From the NCBI GenBank assembly GCA_002423285.1, contig DIVF01000002.1, positions 1 to 64,000 of the forward strand: a stretch of 64,000 nucleotides of DNA. The letters are read 5' to 3'. Each line of letters opens with the position of its first letter. Within the stretch, counting starts at the first letter, position 1. Of this stretch, positions 1 to 7,339 are shown in pieces. Source of the stretch: Micavibrio sp. UBA6139. Its GTDB lineage: Bacteria; Pseudomonadota; Alphaproteobacteria; Micavibrionales; Micavibrionaceae. A model generated the notes under the pieces. That model ran no database searches, had not been told where the DNA came from, and worked only from the letters and a program-made list of their open reading frames with translations. The translations under genes and the position numbers were made by a program.

Positions 1-987
1 ATTGTTATTTGGAATGACTATATATATCTGCATGATTTCTGCCGCACTCAGAACCCGATCATAAATCCTGATATTATCTATTAGCCCTGCATACCAGAAA
101 TCTCCCGCTGTATCCGCACCGAAGGTCAAGGTCTGATTATTCACAATCGGTGAGCGCGGATACGGGTCGTTGAGCAGGTTAAGACCCGCCGAAACCCCGT
201 TCACATAAAGCGCCCCCGGCCCTGTGCCAAAACGGTAGCTGACCGCAACAAATTTCCAGACATTATTTTGGATTAAATTGGGGTCACCATATATTTCACG
301 GTAACCCCCGTTGTAAAATCCAAAATCCAGGGTCGCTCCGCCACCCCCCAAATTTTCGACCACAAAATAATAATTCGCGCTACCGACAGCACCCTTTGCC
401 ACAATCGACTGACAGCACCCCCCGACGTTTGTCTGTCTGATCCAAGCGGTGATCGTTATGGATGTGCCAGTCGAGAAATCCAATAAACTGCCTGTACCCG
501 GATCTACCACGTTGACCCTGTCATCCATCCCGTCAAACAACAAGGCCCCGCCCTGAATTCCGCCCGCTGGTTGCCAGACCGGCCCCCCCACCAGCGTTCC
601 GTTCAATCCATTGCCCGATGAATCCGCTGCAACCGTACCGCCGTCTTCATCAAAGGTCCAAAATCCGATCAGCCCATTCATCGGCGCAGCAGCTTTGATC
701 GGCCCCATCGCGTGCCAGACCGACCCAGCGCAACCTTGCAGGACGCGGTAATCTTTATTAAAAAAAAGGCTGCCCTCCGGGGCCGCTGGGTTACTACACC
801 CGCCCGTCCCGCTACCTGGCGAATGCATGGCAATCCAATCCATATCGCTGCAATACTGAAATACTTTATTATCGCTATTATAGATTATGTCGCCATTCTC
901 TCCACCCGGAGACGCTAGACATGAGGCCCAGACAGGGCCAGAAAGAATCAAAATCAAAGCAACGCAGGTCAAAGTTACGCGGATCAT
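1..987 (-). CDS. Secreted LamG / concanavalin A-like lectin-domain protein (partial, C-terminus off the left edge)
   Basis: The reading frame is open from an ATG at 987 to the window edge (329 codons, no stop). Residues 1-22 form a signal peptide (hydrophobic LTCVALILILSGPVWA). Two copies of a short Cys-containing motif follow: GDIIYNSDNKVFQYC..DWIAM and GSLFFNKDYRVLQGC..VWHAM. From about residue 105 comes a LamG/Laminin_G_3 jelly-roll domain: LIGFWTFDEDGGT..ADSSGNGLNG at its start and LIDNIRIYDRVLSAAEI at its end, both typical of the family. Such domains bind glycans or proteins on the cell surface; the ligand here is unknown. A strong Shine-Dalgarno (aggaggtgg) lies just upstream, preceded by the structured element at 1010-1210. 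The visible part is intact, including an 8-T run (760-767 on the plus strand) that stays in frame. Confidence 0.85.
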   Translation of the reverse strand, partial: MIRVTLTCVALILILSGPVWASCLASPGGENGDIIYNSDNKVFQYCSDMDWIAMHSPGSGTGGCSNPAAPEGSLFFNKDYRVLQGCAGSVWHAMGPIKAAAPMNGLIGFWTFDEDGGTVAADSSGNGLNGTLVGGPVWQPAGGIQGGALLFDGMDDRVNVVDPGTGSLLDFSTGTSITITAWIRQTNVGGCCQSIVAKGAVGSANYYFVVENLGGGGATLDFGFYNGGYREIYGDPNLIQNNVWKFVAVSYRFGTGPGALYVNGVSAGLNLLNDPYPRSPIVNNQTLTFGADTAGDFWYAGLIDNIRIYDRVLSAAEIMQIYIVIPNNN

Positions 988-1009
988 ACCCACCTCCTGA
1001 GTGCAAGAT

Positions 1010-1210
1010 GCCACCAGGTATCTCTGGTGGCCGGAGGTTGATAACCGCTAACTAAGGAAAACGGCGCGGCAGTCTTTCACCATAAGGGTTTGGACATACA
1101 CTGCCGCCCCCCGGCCGAAAGACCGAGTAGCAGCATCCCCGACGCTGTCTTATGGAGACGGCATCAGTTACGACTGATGCCAGCCGCCTTAGTTAAACAG
1201 AGGTTATCAA
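1010..1210 (-). ncRNA. Candidate structured RNA / 5' leader of the LamG gene
   Basis: About 200 bases can fold almost entirely by perfect Watson-Crick stems. Outer stems are 1038-1046 with 1202-1210 (9 bp) and 1049-1057 with 1187-1195 (9 bp). Inside are a hairpin 1160-1168/1173-1181 with a 4-nt loop and a hairpin 1066-1073/1100-1107. The loop of that second hairpin can pair outside itself: 1074-1078 with 1117-1121 and 1080-1086 with 1149-1155, giving possible pseudoknots. A separate 8-bp hairpin is 1010-1017/1024-1031. Strand is inferred: on the minus strand the structure ends only a few bases before the Shine-Dalgarno of the LamG gene, as expected of a cis-acting leader or riboswitch. I cannot match it to a named RNA family, and it could instead be a standalone RNA. 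Confidence 0.55.
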
Positions 1211-1439
1211 GCCCCAATCAATACAAAGACTGATCACCTTCAGGATAATGCGCTTCATCGGGAATGTAAAAGACATAAAATAAGGATAAACCTCAGCCAG
1301 ATCTGGCGAGCGGGAAGATAGATTAAAAGCGTGGCGGAAACAATGGGTTAACAGACAAGGTTTCCACTTGCACCACCCCCGTTTTTAGGTGTATCAAAGG
1401 CCGATCCGGCTGGTGTTCAGCCCTTAACACGATAAGATT
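1211..1439. other. Intergenic region upstream of ctaC
   Basis: This stretch holds no convincing gene. It lies between the structured RNA candidate and ctaC and should carry the ctaC promoter, but I see no clear -35/-10 pair. The Shine-Dalgarno before ctaC is weak (acgataag). Confidence 0.5.
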
Positions 1440-2348
1440 ATGAAAACCATGACCCTGACTCGTATCTGCTCTTTCTCCGTAGCCCTTACCGTCGCTCTGG
1501 CCATTGCTTTGGTTGTTTCAACCAACCCGGCTTTCGCGATCACGCAAGACTGGCAACTTGGTTTCCAAGATGCAGCAACCCCGGTTGCGGAACGCCTGCA
1601 CAGCTTTCACAATTTCCTTTTGATCATCATCACCGGCATCGTCGCGTTTGTGACTGTGTTGTTGCTGTATGTCGTCATTCGTTTCCGCGCCAAAGCCAAC
1701 CCGAACCCATCCATGACCACGCACAACGTGCCGTTGGAAATCATCTGGACGGTGGTGCCGGTTCTGATCCTGATCGCGATTGCAATCCCGTCTTTCAAAT
1801 TGCTGTATTACATGGACCGCACAGAAAACCCGGAAATGACCCTGAAGGTTACCGGCTATCAATGGTATTGGGGTTTTGAATACCCCGACCATGGCGATAT
1901 TTCCGTGACATCCAACATGATCAAGGATGCGGATATCGACACAAGCAAAGGCCAAATTCGCCTGTTGTCCACCGATAACCCGATCGTCCTGCCAGTTGAA
2001 ACCAATATTCAGGTGATTGTCACAGCGGCAGATGTTCTGCACAGCTTCGCAATGCCTGCTTTCGGTATCAAGACAGACGCCGTACCGGGCCGCATCAACG
2101 AAACATGGATCCGCATCAAAGCAGACCAGGTTGGCAAAGTATTCTATGGCCAATGTTCTGAACTGTGCGGTCAAGGCCATGCCTTCATGCCTGTCGAAAT
2201 CATCGCCGTCAGCAAGGAAGACTTTGCTGCATGGGTTGAAAAGCAAGGCGGCACGATGCCAGAAGCCAAAGTAACCGAAACCAGCGCCACACCTGTGACG
2301 CTCGGCTCGACGGTTGAGGCTCCTGCTGCTGACCAGCCTGCTGAATAA
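1440..2348 (+). CDS. ctaC: Cytochrome c oxidase subunit II
   Basis: Carries the binuclear CuA centre that accepts electrons from cytochrome c and passes them to subunit I of the aa3 oxidase in the cytoplasmic membrane. The 302 residues begin with a signal peptide (cleavage likely after AFA, residue 33). Two membrane helices follow at about 58-81 and 101-123, then the aromatic electron-entry motif YQWYWGF (140-146) and the periplasmic cupredoxin domain. CuA ligands are complete: H201, C239, E241, C243, H247 and M250. The last 30 residues are a low-complexity Ala/Pro/Glu tail. M4 is an alternative start. ctaD follows after 51 bases, so the two are probably cotranscribed. Confidence 0.97.
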   Translation: MKTMTLTRICSFSVALTVALAIALVVSTNPAFAITQDWQLGFQDAATPVAERLHSFHNFLLIIITGIVAFVTVLLLYVVIRFRAKANPNPSMTTHNVPLEIIWTVVPVLILIAIAIPSFKLLYYMDRTENPEMTLKVTGYQWYWGFEYPDHGDISVTSNMIKDADIDTSKGQIRLLSTDNPIVLPVETNIQVIVTAADVLHSFAMPAFGIKTDAVPGRINETWIRIKADQVGKVFYGQCSELCGQGHAFMPVEIIAVSKEDFAAWVEKQGGTMPEAKVTETSATPVTLGSTVEAPAADQPAE

Positions 2349-2399
2349 CCAAGACTTTCAAACGATCACAAGCAAACCAAACTTAAGTAAGGTGCTATT

Positions 2400-4037
2400 A
2401 TGAGTTCTGCCGCAACCCATCATGACGATCACGCCCACGGTCACGACCATAACGATCACGGGCATGACCATGACCACAAACCCGGTTTTTTCCAACGCTG
2501 GTTCTGTTCCACGAACCATAAGGACATCGGAACGCTGTACATCATCTTCTCGATCATCGCCGGTATCATTGGCGGCGCGTTTTCGATGTTGATGCGTTAC
2601 GAATTGCAACAACCGGGTCTGCAACTGGTCGAAGACGGCCAGATGTGGAACGTATGGATCACGGCCCACGGTCTGATCATGGTTTTCTTTGTGGTGATGC
2701 CCGGTTTGATCGGCGGTTTCGGGAACTGGTTCCTGCCGCTGATGATCGGCGCGCCTGATATGGCGTTCCCACGCCTGAACAATATTTCCTTCTGGTTGCT
2801 GGTTCCTGCCTTCCTGCTGCTGCTGGCCTCCGCCTTTGTTGGTGCCGGTGCCGGAACGGGTTGGACCGTGTATCCACCGCTTTCCAGCGCATTGGCGCCG
2901 CATGATGGTGCTTCTGTTGATATGGGCATCTTCGCGCTGCACTTGGCCGGGGCGAGTTCCATCCTTGGTGCTGCGAACTTCATCACCACCATCTTCAACA
3001 TGCGTGCTCCGGGCATGACACTGCACAAAATGCCGTTATTTGTCTGGGCGATGCTGGTCACCGCGTTCCTGCTGGTTCTGGCGGTTCCGGTTCTGGGCGG
3101 TGCGATCACCATGCTGCTCACCGACCGTAACTTCGGCACAGCGTTCTTCAACCCTGAACAGGGCGGCGATCCGATCCTGTACCAGCATTTGTTCTGGTTC
3201 TTCGGTCACCCTGAAGTGTACATCATGATTTTGCCGGCTTTCGGCATCATCAGCCATATCATCTCGACCTTCTCCAAAAAGCCGATTTTCGGTTATCTGG
3301 GGATGGCCTATGCGATGGTGGCCATTGGCGCGGTCGGCTTTATCGTCTGGGCGCACCATATGTTCACAGTCGGTATGGCTGTTGATACCCGTGCCTACTT
3401 CACCGCGGCGACTCTGATCATCGCTGTCCCAACGGGTATTAAAATCTTCTCTTGGATCGCCACAATGTGGGGCGGTTCGATTGAATTCAAAACCCCGATG
3501 CTGTGGGCGATTGGCTTTATCTTCCTGTTCACCGTTGGCGGCGTGACCGGTGTGGTCCTTGCCAATGGCGGGATGGATATTGCCCTGCATGACACCTATT
3601 ACGTTGTGGCGCACTTCCACTACGTTTTGTCCTTGGGTGCTGTGTTTGCTCTGTTCGCGGGCTTCTATTACTGGATCGGCAAAATGTCCGGTCGTCAGTA
3701 TCCGGAGTTCCTCGGCAAGCTGCACTTCTTCCTGACCTTTATTGGCGTGAACATGGTGTTCTTCCCGCAACACTTCCTGGGTCTGGCCGGTATGCCGCGC
3801 CGTTACCCGGATTACCCGGATGCGTATGAGGGCTGGAACCACATTTCATCCATCGGCGCTTATCTCTCCGGTGTGGCGACATTGCTGTTCGTGTTCATTG
3901 CTCTGTACACTGTGTTCTTTGGCCGCCGCGTTGGCGGGAACTACTGGAACGTACAGCCACAATGCATGACGCTGGAATGGACCTTGTCCTCCCCGCCACC
4001 GTTCCACCAATTCGACATTCAGCCCCAAGTCAAATAA
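2400..4037 (+). CDS. ctaD: Cytochrome c oxidase subunit I
   Basis: Catalytic subunit of the aa3-type, proton-pumping oxidase (reduces O2 at the heme a3-CuB site). It has 545 residues and about twelve membrane helices. Visible ligands: H90 and H407 for heme a, H405 for heme a3, and H270, H319 and H320 for CuB, with Y274 available for the His-Tyr cross-link. GHPEVY (269-274) contains the gating Glu typical of A1-type oxidases, and K348 fits the K channel. Unusual is the N-terminus: residues 7-26 contain 10 His interspersed with Asp, a likely metal-binding cytoplasmic tail. A strong terminator follows at 4060-4095. Confidence 0.98.
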   Translation: MSSAATHHDDHAHGHDHNDHGHDHDHKPGFFQRWFCSTNHKDIGTLYIIFSIIAGIIGGAFSMLMRYELQQPGLQLVEDGQMWNVWITAHGLIMVFFVVMPGLIGGFGNWFLPLMIGAPDMAFPRLNNISFWLLVPAFLLLLASAFVGAGAGTGWTVYPPLSSALAPHDGASVDMGIFALHLAGASSILGAANFITTIFNMRAPGMTLHKMPLFVWAMLVTAFLLVLAVPVLGGAITMLLTDRNFGTAFFNPEQGGDPILYQHLFWFFGHPEVYIMILPAFGIISHIISTFSKKPIFGYLGMAYAMVAIGAVGFIVWAHHMFTVGMAVDTRAYFTAATLIIAVPTGIKIFSWIATMWGGSIEFKTPMLWAIGFIFLFTVGGVTGVVLANGGMDIALHDTYYVVAHFHYVLSLGAVFALFAGFYYWIGKMSGRQYPEFLGKLHFFLTFIGVNMVFFPQHFLGLAGMPRRYPDYPDAYEGWNHISSIGAYLSGVATLLFVFIALYTVFFGRRVGGNYWNVQPQCMTLEWTLSSPPPFHQFDIQPQVK

Positions 4038-4059
4038 GCGCTGAAAAAAGCAAATTAAA

Positions 4060-4095
4060 AGAACTCCTTAGCCCCCGGTTAAGGGGTTCTTTTTT
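4060..4095 (+). terminator. Rho-independent terminator of ctaCD
   Basis: An 11-bp stem (4060-4070 with 4080-4090, one G-T pair) is followed by a run of six to seven T. It lies 23 bases after the ctaD stop and separates ctaCD from pmbA. Confidence 0.85.
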
Positions 4096-4178
4096 GGCCC
4101 CCAACATTTTGACATAAAGGGCCCATCATGCTATTTCTGGACCTTCAATAAAAAAAGAAAACAGGGATATATCCAGCA

Positions 4179-5492
4179 ATGAAAACCAAACAGGTTCAGG
4201 CTATCGAAGCCATTCTTGAAAGCACCCTCGACCGCCTGAAAAAGGCCGGAGCCGATCAGGCCGGCGTCAGCTATTCCACCGATGAAAGCCGCACGCTCGG
4301 CTTGCGCTTTGGCAAGCTGGAAAAAATGGGCGCGTCCAATTCCATGAGCATCGATCTGGAAGCATGGATCGGCAACAAATACGGCGCGACCTCCGTCATC
4401 AGCGCTAATCCAGATGATTTGAACAACGCCATCACCACGATGATCGCGGCGATCCACACCAAAAACGGTGACGATTTCGCTCTGCCCGCCAGCCCCGATC
4501 AATTATCCAAGGTGCGCGATAACCGCCGCCTCGAAATCTATAACCCCAGCACCATTTCTCAAGACAGCATCATCCAGATTGTACGCAGTATGGAAGAAGC
4601 CGCACTGAACATGCCAAAGATCAATAATGCTGGCGGTGCCAGCTTTGGCCAGTCCAAAAACCTGAATGTATCCCTGACCAGCTTTGGCGGTTATTTCCAC
4701 AGCCGCGCTACATCCTATGGCCTGTCCGTGTCCGTCATCGCCGAAGAAGATGGCGAGATGCAATCCGATCATGCCTCCAGCTCATCACGCTATTTAAGCG
4801 GTCTGGAATCGCCAATCGCACTGGGTATTCTGGCCGGTGAACGTGCCGCCGCAAACCTGAACCCACAACCCGGCAAGTCCGGACATTTCCCGGTTGTTTT
4901 CCACCCGGATATCGCCGCCAGCCTGCTCGGCCACTTCACGGGTGCAGCCAGCGGTGGTGCCCTGCGCTCGGGTCAGACATTCCTGAGCCTTGATGATCTT
5001 GAAAAAGATCTCTTCAGCACCAGCATCACCATCAAATCAAACCCGCTGTTAAAGGGCGGCCTTGCGTCCTGCGCTTATACAGGCGACGGTCTGGCCGCAA
5101 CCGCAGAAACCTTCGTTGAAAAAGGCGCCCTCAAAGGTTTCTTCATGGGCCTTGAAAACAGCCGCCGCTTCAACCAGCCCGTCATGTCCGGTGGTAACCT
5201 GACCATCGAACCCGATATGTCCTACCAAGACATGATGGCCGATATCAAAGATGGCCTCTACGTGACCAGCCTGATGGGTCAAGGCGTCAACATGACCAAC
5301 GGCAATTACAGCCGCAGCGCCAAAGGATTCTGGATCAAAGACGGTAAAATCGATCACGCTGTCAAAGGCGTCACTATCGCCGGAAACCTGCGTGACATGT
5401 TCAAAAACATGGTCGCCGCCGATGACCTCAACCGCTTCAAAAGCCAAATCGCCACACCGCATTTGCGGGTTGATGGGATGACGCTGGCGTAA
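4179..5492 (+). CDS. pmbA: PmbA/TldE-family metalloprotease subunit
   Basis: Partner of TldD: the heterodimer degrades or matures peptides (microcin B17 and CcdA in E. coli), with the zinc site supplied by TldD. The 437 residues match the family's usual length of about 450. There is no HExxxH motif, as expected of the non-catalytic TldE/PmbA side. Family features include GADQAGVSYS near the N-terminus, the central SGKS/GHFPVVFHP region and a C-terminal GVTIAGNLRDMF motif. It faces tldD convergently rather than sharing an operon with it, with a bidirectional terminator between them. No signal peptide is seen, so it is cytoplasmic. Confidence 0.92.
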   Translation: MKTKQVQAIEAILESTLDRLKKAGADQAGVSYSTDESRTLGLRFGKLEKMGASNSMSIDLEAWIGNKYGATSVISANPDDLNNAITTMIAAIHTKNGDDFALPASPDQLSKVRDNRRLEIYNPSTISQDSIIQIVRSMEEAALNMPKINNAGGASFGQSKNLNVSLTSFGGYFHSRATSYGLSVSVIAEEDGEMQSDHASSSSRYLSGLESPIALGILAGERAAANLNPQPGKSGHFPVVFHPDIAASLLGHFTGAASGGALRSGQTFLSLDDLEKDLFSTSITIKSNPLLKGGLASCAYTGDGLAATAETFVEKGALKGFFMGLENSRRFNQPVMSGGNLTIEPDMSYQDMMADIKDGLYVTSLMGQGVNMTNGNYSRSAKGFWIKDGKIDHAVKGVTIAGNLRDMFKNMVAADDLNRFKSQIATPHLRVDGMTLA

Positions 5493-5502
5493 GGGATAAG
5501 GC

Positions 5503-5524
5503 TAAGGGGGCAATAGCCCCCTTA
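5503..5524. repeat. GGGGG/CCCCC palindrome, dispersed family (copy 1)
   Basis: Stem taagggggc (5503-5511), loop aata, stem gccccctta (5516-5524), 11 bases after the pmbA stop. Similar palindromes recur after other genes in this window. This copy is the left edge of the larger composite repeat ending near 5641. Confidence 0.75.
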
Positions 5525-5538
5525 AACCCCATTCAACT

Positions 5539-5641
5539 GCACCGCAGGTAATAAAAAACACCGCTGTTAAACGCGGTGTTTTTTTATGCCTGCGGCGCGA
5601 AGAAAATTCCGGGGTAGTTTGAAAGGGTCCATGACCCCTTC
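5539..5641. repeat. Composite inverted repeat (copy A)
   Basis: Imperfect arms gcaccgcaggtaata (5539-5553) and ttatgcctgcggcgc (5584-5598) flank a perfect terminator hairpin. A second palindrome, gaaagggtc..gaccccttc, lies at 5621-5641. The right half (tgcctgcggcgc, then ggggt.gtttgaa.ggg..ccatg.cccc) recurs at 29291-29342, so this is a dispersed element, not just two terminators. Confidence 0.65.
5553..5585. terminator. Bidirectional terminator between pmbA and tldD
   Basis: A-rich/T-rich stem: a-run plus caccgc (5553-5564) pairs with gcggtg plus t-run (5573-5584), with an 8-nt loop. It can end transcription from both sides of the convergent pair. Confidence 0.85.
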
Positions 5642-5653
5642 ATGCCTTATCCC

Positions 5654-7111
5654 TTATGACGGCATCGTCCCGCCCACTTTAATTCCGCGCAATTTAACCG
5701 ATGGCTGGCCAATACCAACCGCCACCGATTGCCCGGCTTTACCGCAGCTGCCCTGTTGGGCGATTTGCAGATCGTTACCGACCATATCGACCATGCTCAT
5801 CGATTTTGGACCGTTACCATCCAGAATGACGCCTTTGACGGGTGCAACGATTTTGCCGTTTTCGATCAGATAGGCTTCGGTGGAGGCGAAGACGTAGCTG
5901 CCGGTGACGGTATCAACCTGACCGCCTGCAAAATCAACGGCGTAAATGCCGCGTGTTTTGATCGAGGCGATCATTTCTTCCAGTTCATATTTTCCGGCCT
6001 GCATGAAGGTGGTGGTCATGCGCGGGATGGGGGCAGAGGCGTAGCTTTCGCGGCGGCCATTGCCGGTTGATTCAACACCCATCAGTCGGGCATTGACGCT
6101 GTCTTGCATATAACCCTTCAGAACACCGTTTTCGATCAATATATTTTTGCGGGTTGGTGTGCCTTCATCATCAAAGGCCAATGAGCCGCGCGCACCGCCT
6201 AGATCACCTTGATCCAGAATAGTGACGCAATCAGAGGCTACTTTTTGCCCCAGCAGGCCGGTTTTGAAAACGGTGCGGCCCTTGCGTGCGGCATCACCCT
6301 CCAGGCCATGGCCAACGGCTTCGTGCAACAAAACCCCGCCCCAGCCATTGCCAATAATAACCGGCATATCGCCCGATGGCGCATCAATGGCGATCAGGTT
6401 GGTGCGGGCCTGTGCGATGGCTTTATCGGCCATCTCTTTCCATGTTTGTTGCTGAAACAGATCGCTCAGGGTGACGCGACCCGTCAGGGCGCTGCGGCCA
6501 TTCTCTTTACGGCCATTTTCTTCGGCGACGACGGCAACGCTCATCACTGACATTGGGCGCAGATCGTCAAGACGCTGGCCATCATGGCGGATGATGGTGA
6601 CGATATCCCAGCTGGTAGAGATGCTGGCCGATACTTTTGTAATGCGCGGGTCTGCGGCGCGGACATAGGCGTCAATTTCTTCCAGGATTTGAATACGGTC
6701 ATTTTCTGCGACATCGGTCAGCGGGTTTTCGCCGGTGTAAATGCGCGCAATATTTTGTGTAGATGGCAGGGCAATGGTGCCCAGCAAATTGACGTGATTG
6801 CGAATGCCCTTGGTGGCGGATACGGCATTGCGGATGGCGCGTTCGCTCAGCTCGTTAGAATGGGCATAGGCGACGGCATCACCGGCGATCTGGCGGAAAC
6901 CAAAGCCCTGATCCAGATGGGACGCGTTGGCCATCAGCTTGCCTTCGTTCCAAGACAGCGATTTGGCGATGGAGCGTTGCAGGTATAATTCCCCGCCATC
7001 GGTCCCGCGCAGAGCCCGTTTGACGATGCCGGAAATTTTGTCCGGGTCCATGCCCGTTGTTGCAAAAAAGAATTGATCATTGATCGCGCGATCAAATGCG
7101 TGTCCGGCCAT
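5654..7111 (-). CDS. tldD: TldD zinc metalloprotease subunit
   Basis: Catalytic half of the TldD/TldE peptidase that processes unfolded peptides in the cytoplasm. The 485 residues match the family. The zinc-binding HEAVGH sits at 263-268 within GVLLHEAVGHGLEGD, the usual TldD signature. A C-terminal QQGSCGKAGQ segment supplies the conserved Cys seen in the family. The ATG at 7111 gives the normal N-terminus (MAGHAFDRAI). It is encoded convergently to pmbA; ctaC/ctaD lie on the far side of pmbA. Confidence 0.95.
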   Translation of the reverse strand: MAGHAFDRAINDQFFFATTGMDPDKISGIVKRALRGTDGGELYLQRSIAKSLSWNEGKLMANASHLDQGFGFRQIAGDAVAYAHSNELSERAIRNAVSATKGIRNHVNLLGTIALPSTQNIARIYTGENPLTDVAENDRIQILEEIDAYVRAADPRITKVSASISTSWDIVTIIRHDGQRLDDLRPMSVMSVAVVAEENGRKENGRSALTGRVTLSDLFQQQTWKEMADKAIAQARTNLIAIDAPSGDMPVIIGNGWGGVLLHEAVGHGLEGDAARKGRTVFKTGLLGQKVASDCVTILDQGDLGGARGSLAFDDEGTPTRKNILIENGVLKGYMQDSVNARLMGVESTGNGRRESYASAPIPRMTTTFMQAGKYELEEMIASIKTRGIYAVDFAGGQVDTVTGSYVFASTEAYLIENGKIVAPVKGVILDGNGPKSMSMVDMVGNDLQIAQQGSCGKAGQSVAVGIGQPSVKLRGIKVGGTMPS

Positions 7112-7339
7112 GTTTAACCATTCCCTATTTCGTTTTTTTGTTTATTTACAGAATGATTTTTTCTAACACAGGGCGCCAAAAATGTAAAACTTTGCCCACC
7201 CCCATTGCTTAGTTATGGAAATATAATACAGCAAATCTTGCTGGAAAAACGGTGACTGTGCTAGGTTGTTAATACTTTTGGGCTATCTTCTTTGGCAGAA
7301 GCTTTATGTTTTACGGAATTTGAAATAACAGGGGTTTGA

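Noticed and set aside
760..767. Eight-T run (minus strand) in the LamG gene as a possible frameshift or slippery site
   Set aside because: The frame is open and protein-like on both sides with eight T, so no frameshift is needed.
1518..4028. Long antisense open frames across ctaC and ctaD
   Set aside because: They are shadows of the well-conserved oxidase genes; their products lack known motifs and have biased composition.
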